Shown here: positions 7,011-8,547 of the stretch, in pieces
Layout: each line of letters begins with the position of its first letter
How positions within the stretch are numbered: position 1 is the stretch's first letter
Assembly (NCBI GenBank): GCA_955651875.1
Contig: CATPAP010000027.1
Coordinates: 1-8,547, forward strand
Length of the DNA stretch: 8,547 nt
Direction of reading: 5' to 3'
Source of the DNA: Candidatus Dormiibacterota bacterium
Lineage (GTDB): Bacteria > Chloroflexota > Dormibacteria > Aeolococcales > Aeolococcaceae
Made by a program: the position numbers and the translations under genes
The notes under the pieces: model-generated
Told to the model about the DNA's origin: nothing
The model's input: the letters and a program-made list of their open reading frames with translations, nothing else
The model's database searches: none

Positions 7011-7544
7011 CTAGCTGTCCGCCTCCGTGGTGGCGGCCGGCTTGGCGGGGGACGCCTTGGCTGCCGGCGCCTTGGCGGTGGGCTTCACCCTGGCGGTCGA
7101 TGCCTTGGCTGCGGGCTTCACCGCCGCCTTGGCTGCGGGCTTCACCGCCGCCTTTGCGGGAGGCCTGGTCGCCGGCTTCTTTGCAGCCGAGCTGGCGCGG
7201 CCGCGTCCCTTGACCCCGCCGGCGGCCGCTGCGCGCAGCTCGGTGGTGCGCTCGCCGCCCTCGGACGCCGCGCGGATGAGCCGCGCCGCCATGGCAGTGA
7301 GCCGCGACTTGCGGCGGTTGACGTTGTTGCGGTGGAGGATGCCCTTCTCGCCGGCACGGTCGAGGGCTCGCACCGCGGCGCGAAGCTGCTCCGCGATGTC
7401 GACGGTCTGGCCGGGCTCGAGGGTGAGCAGCGACTGGCGGGCCTTGCCGACGTAGGTGCGGACCGAGGAGCGCACCCCGCGATTGCGGACGTGCTTGCGC
7501 TCGTTGGCGCGGATGCGCTTGCGGGCTGAACGGGAATTGGCCAC
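7011..7544 (-). CDS. rpsT: 30S ribosomal protein S20 with a long Lys/Ala/Pro-rich C-terminal tail
   Basis: A 177-residue protein, about twice the usual 85-90. Residues 1-93 are a canonical S20, which binds 16S rRNA early in 30S assembly. It opens with ANSRSARKRIRANERKHVRN and ends with the signature HRNNVNRRKSRLTAMAARL. Residues 94-177 are a low-complexity basic tail with repeats of the kind AKAAVKPA, SPAKPA and PTAKAP, closely resembling histone H1 and the tails of mycobacterial HU (HupB). The tail is likely disordered and nucleic-acid binding. It starts at GTG 7544, six bases after AGGA (7551-7554); an upstream in-frame extension to 7631 is rejected because it precedes the family N-terminus. 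An extended -10 promoter lies at 7618-7626, giving a leader of roughly 65 bases. The MFS gene follows 13 bp downstream. The tail shares codon style with the core, so there is no sign of a frameshift fusion. Confidence 0.96.
   Translation of the reverse strand: MANSRSARKRIRANERKHVRNRGVRSSVRTYVGKARQSLLTLEPGQTVDIAEQLRAAVRALDRAGEKGILHRNNVNRRKSRLTAMAARLIRAASEGGERTTELRAAAAGGVKGRGRASSAAKKPATRPPAKAAVKPAAKAAVKPAAKASTARVKPTAKAPAAKASPAKPAATTEADS
7102..7149. repeat. Two perfect 24-bp tandem repeats within the rpsT tail
   Basis: The unit beginning GCCTTGGCTGCGGGC occurs at 7102-7125 and identically at 7126-7149, with five bases of a third copy after it. Degraded copies extend back to about 7037. Each unit encodes an 8-residue Ala/Lys/Pro block of the S20 tail, so copy-number change would lengthen or shorten the tail without shifting frame. 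Confidence 0.85.
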
Positions 7545-7550
7545 GTGTCT

Positions 7551-7554
7551 TCCT
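7551..7554 (-). promoter_or_regulatory. Ribosome binding site of rpsT
   Basis: AGGA (in AGGAAGACAC) ends six bases before GTG 7544 on the minus strand. It fixes the S20 start at the family-typical N-terminus. Confidence 0.6.
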
Positions 7555-7617
7555 ATCGAATGAGATGGAAACGTCGCGCGCGGACGCCGTGCGCAGAACG
7601 GCCGGCGCGGTCGGCGG

Positions 7618-7626
7618 AGTATATCA
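7618..7626 (-). promoter_or_regulatory. Extended -10 promoter element for rpsT
   Basis: On the minus strand TGATATACT is an extended -10 (TGn followed by TATACT, 5 of 6 matches to TATAAT) inside otherwise GC-rich DNA. No -35 hexamer is evident at 16-18 bp, which suits an extended -10 promoter. Transcription would start near 7611, leaving about 65 bases of leader. The leader can form a small stem at 7586-7602 (5-bp arms); S20 synthesis is autoregulated in Escherichia coli, but nothing here proves the same. Confidence 0.5.
7620..7625 (+). promoter_or_regulatory. Candidate -10 element for ispE, overlapping the rpsT -10
   Basis: TATATC (4 of 6 matches to TATAAT) on the plus strand ends 8 bases before the ATG of ispE. 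A transcript from it would begin at or within a base or two of the start codon. No ribosome site is found at normal spacing for ispE (the only GGAG, 7616-7619, is 14 bases away), so a leaderless message is the simplest reading. No -35 match is seen. Confidence 0.3.
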
Positions 7627-7633
7627 GCCACCC

Positions 7634-8547
7634 ATGATGCTCATTCCCGCCCACGCCAAGGTGAACCTGTGCCTCGCCGTGCGCGGCCGCCGCCGCAACG
7701 GGTTCCACGAGATCGACTCCGTGGCGGTCACGGTGGACTGGCACGACCTCGTCGGCATCGAGCTGCGCGCCGCCGAAGCGACGTCGGTGCGGCTGCGGGT
7801 GGCCGGCGATGTTAGTGCTCCCGCGGGCGACGGCAATCTGGCGGCGCGGGCAGCGCGGGCGGTCGCCGCGGTCGCCGGGCCGCTGGCAGCGGCCCTGTGG
7901 CTCGACAAGCGTGTCCCGAGTGCGGCCGGCCTGGGCGGCGGCTCGGCCGATGCCGCGGCGGTGCTGCGCGGGTGCGCCTCACTGACGCGTGGCGGCGCGC
8001 TCGGAGCCGGGCGCCAGCGGGTGCTCGACGAGGCCACATTGGGGCGGCTGGCGGCGTCGCTCGGCAGCGACGTGCCGATGCTGCTCGCCGGCGGCGCACA
8101 GCGGGTGCGCGGGCGCGGTGAGCTGCTCGAGCCGCTGGCGGTGGGGCAGCTTCAGCTGGTCGTCGCCATCGCGGGGGAGAGCAGCACCACCGCAAGCTTT
8201 GCGGCGCTGCAGGGGCTCGACCTCGAGGACAGCGCGCGCCCCGACGCGGTCGCCGCCGCGCTGCTGGCGGGTGAGACGCCGGCCGACGACGTGCTCGGCA
8301 GCGGGCTCGAGGAGGCGGCAGGCCGCGCCAACCCGGCGCTCGACGAGCGGCTGCTCGCGCTGCGCGCGGCGCTGCCCGGGGTGCGCTGGCACCTCACCGG
8401 CAGCGGCGGCGCCGCGTTCGCGCTCGTCGACAACCGCGCACGTGGGCACGAGCTCGCCGAGTCGGCAACGGCGCTCGGTTTCGCCGCGCGTGCCTGCCGG
8501 ACGGTCAACGGATTCCCCGCGATGCAGGAGATGTTGCCCGGGCGAGC
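7634..8547 (+). CDS. ispE: 4-diphosphocytidyl-2-C-methyl-D-erythritol kinase (3' partial)
   Basis: IspE is the ATP-dependent GHMP-family kinase that phosphorylates the 2-OH of CDP-methylerythritol, the fourth step of the MEP isoprenoid pathway, in the cytoplasm. The frame is open from ATG 7634 to the window end, giving 304 codons against a family length of about 280-310, so only a few residues are missing. Motif 1, PAHAKVNLCLAV, places the catalytic Lys at K9, followed by NGFHEIDS (GFHE where GYHE is usual). Motif 2, the ATP loop VPSAAGLGGGSADAAAVL, is at residues 94-111. The catalytic Asp is D146 in LGSDVPML. Motif 3, LTGSGGAAFAL, is at 254-264. A second ATG at 7637 is equally possible as the start. 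The gene diverges from rpsT across an 89-bp gap and lacks a usual ribosome binding site. Confidence 0.97.
   Translation, partial: MMLIPAHAKVNLCLAVRGRRRNGFHEIDSVAVTVDWHDLVGIELRAAEATSVRLRVAGDVSAPAGDGNLAARAARAVAAVAGPLAAALWLDKRVPSAAGLGGGSADAAAVLRGCASLTRGGALGAGRQRVLDEATLGRLAASLGSDVPMLLAGGAQRVRGRGELLEPLAVGQLQLVVAIAGESSTTASFAALQGLDLEDSARPDAVAAALLAGETPADDVLGSGLEEAAGRANPALDERLLALRAALPGVRWHLTGSGGAAFALVDNRARGHELAESATALGFAARACRTVNGFPAMQEMLPGR

Noticed and set aside
7586..7602. Small stem-loop in the rpsT leader as an S20 autoregulatory structure
   Set aside because: Only 5 base pairs with a 7-base loop in GC-rich DNA; too weak to call without comparison to relatives.
7897..8449. Open frames on both strands within the ispE region
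   Set aside because: The plus-strand frame from 7634 to the window end carries all three GHMP kinase motifs; the others are shadows. The ispE frame simply has no stop within the window.

Overview
This is an 8.5 kb stretch of a very GC-rich bacterial chromosome. G or C dominates third codon positions, and six of the seven gene starts I place are GTG or TTG. The thiosulfate sulfurtransferase plus SseC (DUF1416) pair is a characteristically actinobacterial arrangement. The organism is therefore most likely an actinobacterium or a high-GC relative such as a Dormibacterota/Chloroflexota-type lineage. No rRNA is present to settle this. I see no tRNA, CRISPR, IS or phage genes. It reads as ordinary core chromosome with a few accessory genes.

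Layout. (1) 1-144 (+): C-terminal tail of an unidentified gene. (2) 145-321: a spacer with an 11-bp tandem repeat, a perfect 17-bp inverted repeat and a perfect Shine-Dalgarno sequence. (3) 322-3441 (+): a large membrane-anchored GAF/PAS/PAS/GGDEF/EAL protein for cyclic-di-GMP turnover. (4) 3438-4579 (-): a translationally coupled pair, a CysA2-like two-domain rhodanese followed by SseC. (5) 4683-5672 (+): holA, the delta subunit of the DNA polymerase III clamp loader. (6) 5684-6997 (-): an MFS exporter of the EntS-like type. (7) 7011-7544 (-): rpsT, ribosomal protein S20, with an unusually long histone-H1-like Lys/Ala/Pro tail. (8) 7634 to the window edge (+): ispE, 4-diphosphocytidyl-2-C-methyl-D-erythritol kinase of the MEP isoprenoid pathway, cut just before its stop codon.

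How it fits together. The holA/rpsT convergent neighbourhood is an old conserved one. Here it has the MFS gene between the two, apparently co-transcribed behind rpsT. rpsT and ispE diverge from an 89-bp gap holding one AT-rich island (TATA-type) that can serve as a -10 element in both directions. The cysA2-sseC pair diverges from holA and converges on the c-di-GMP gene, with the two stop codons overlapping.

I did not find a clearly new multi-gene system. The items most worth a second look are the S20 tail, the two-way -10 element with a possibly leaderless ispE, the cysteine-free SseC, and the palindrome just ahead of the c-di-GMP gene's ribosome binding site.
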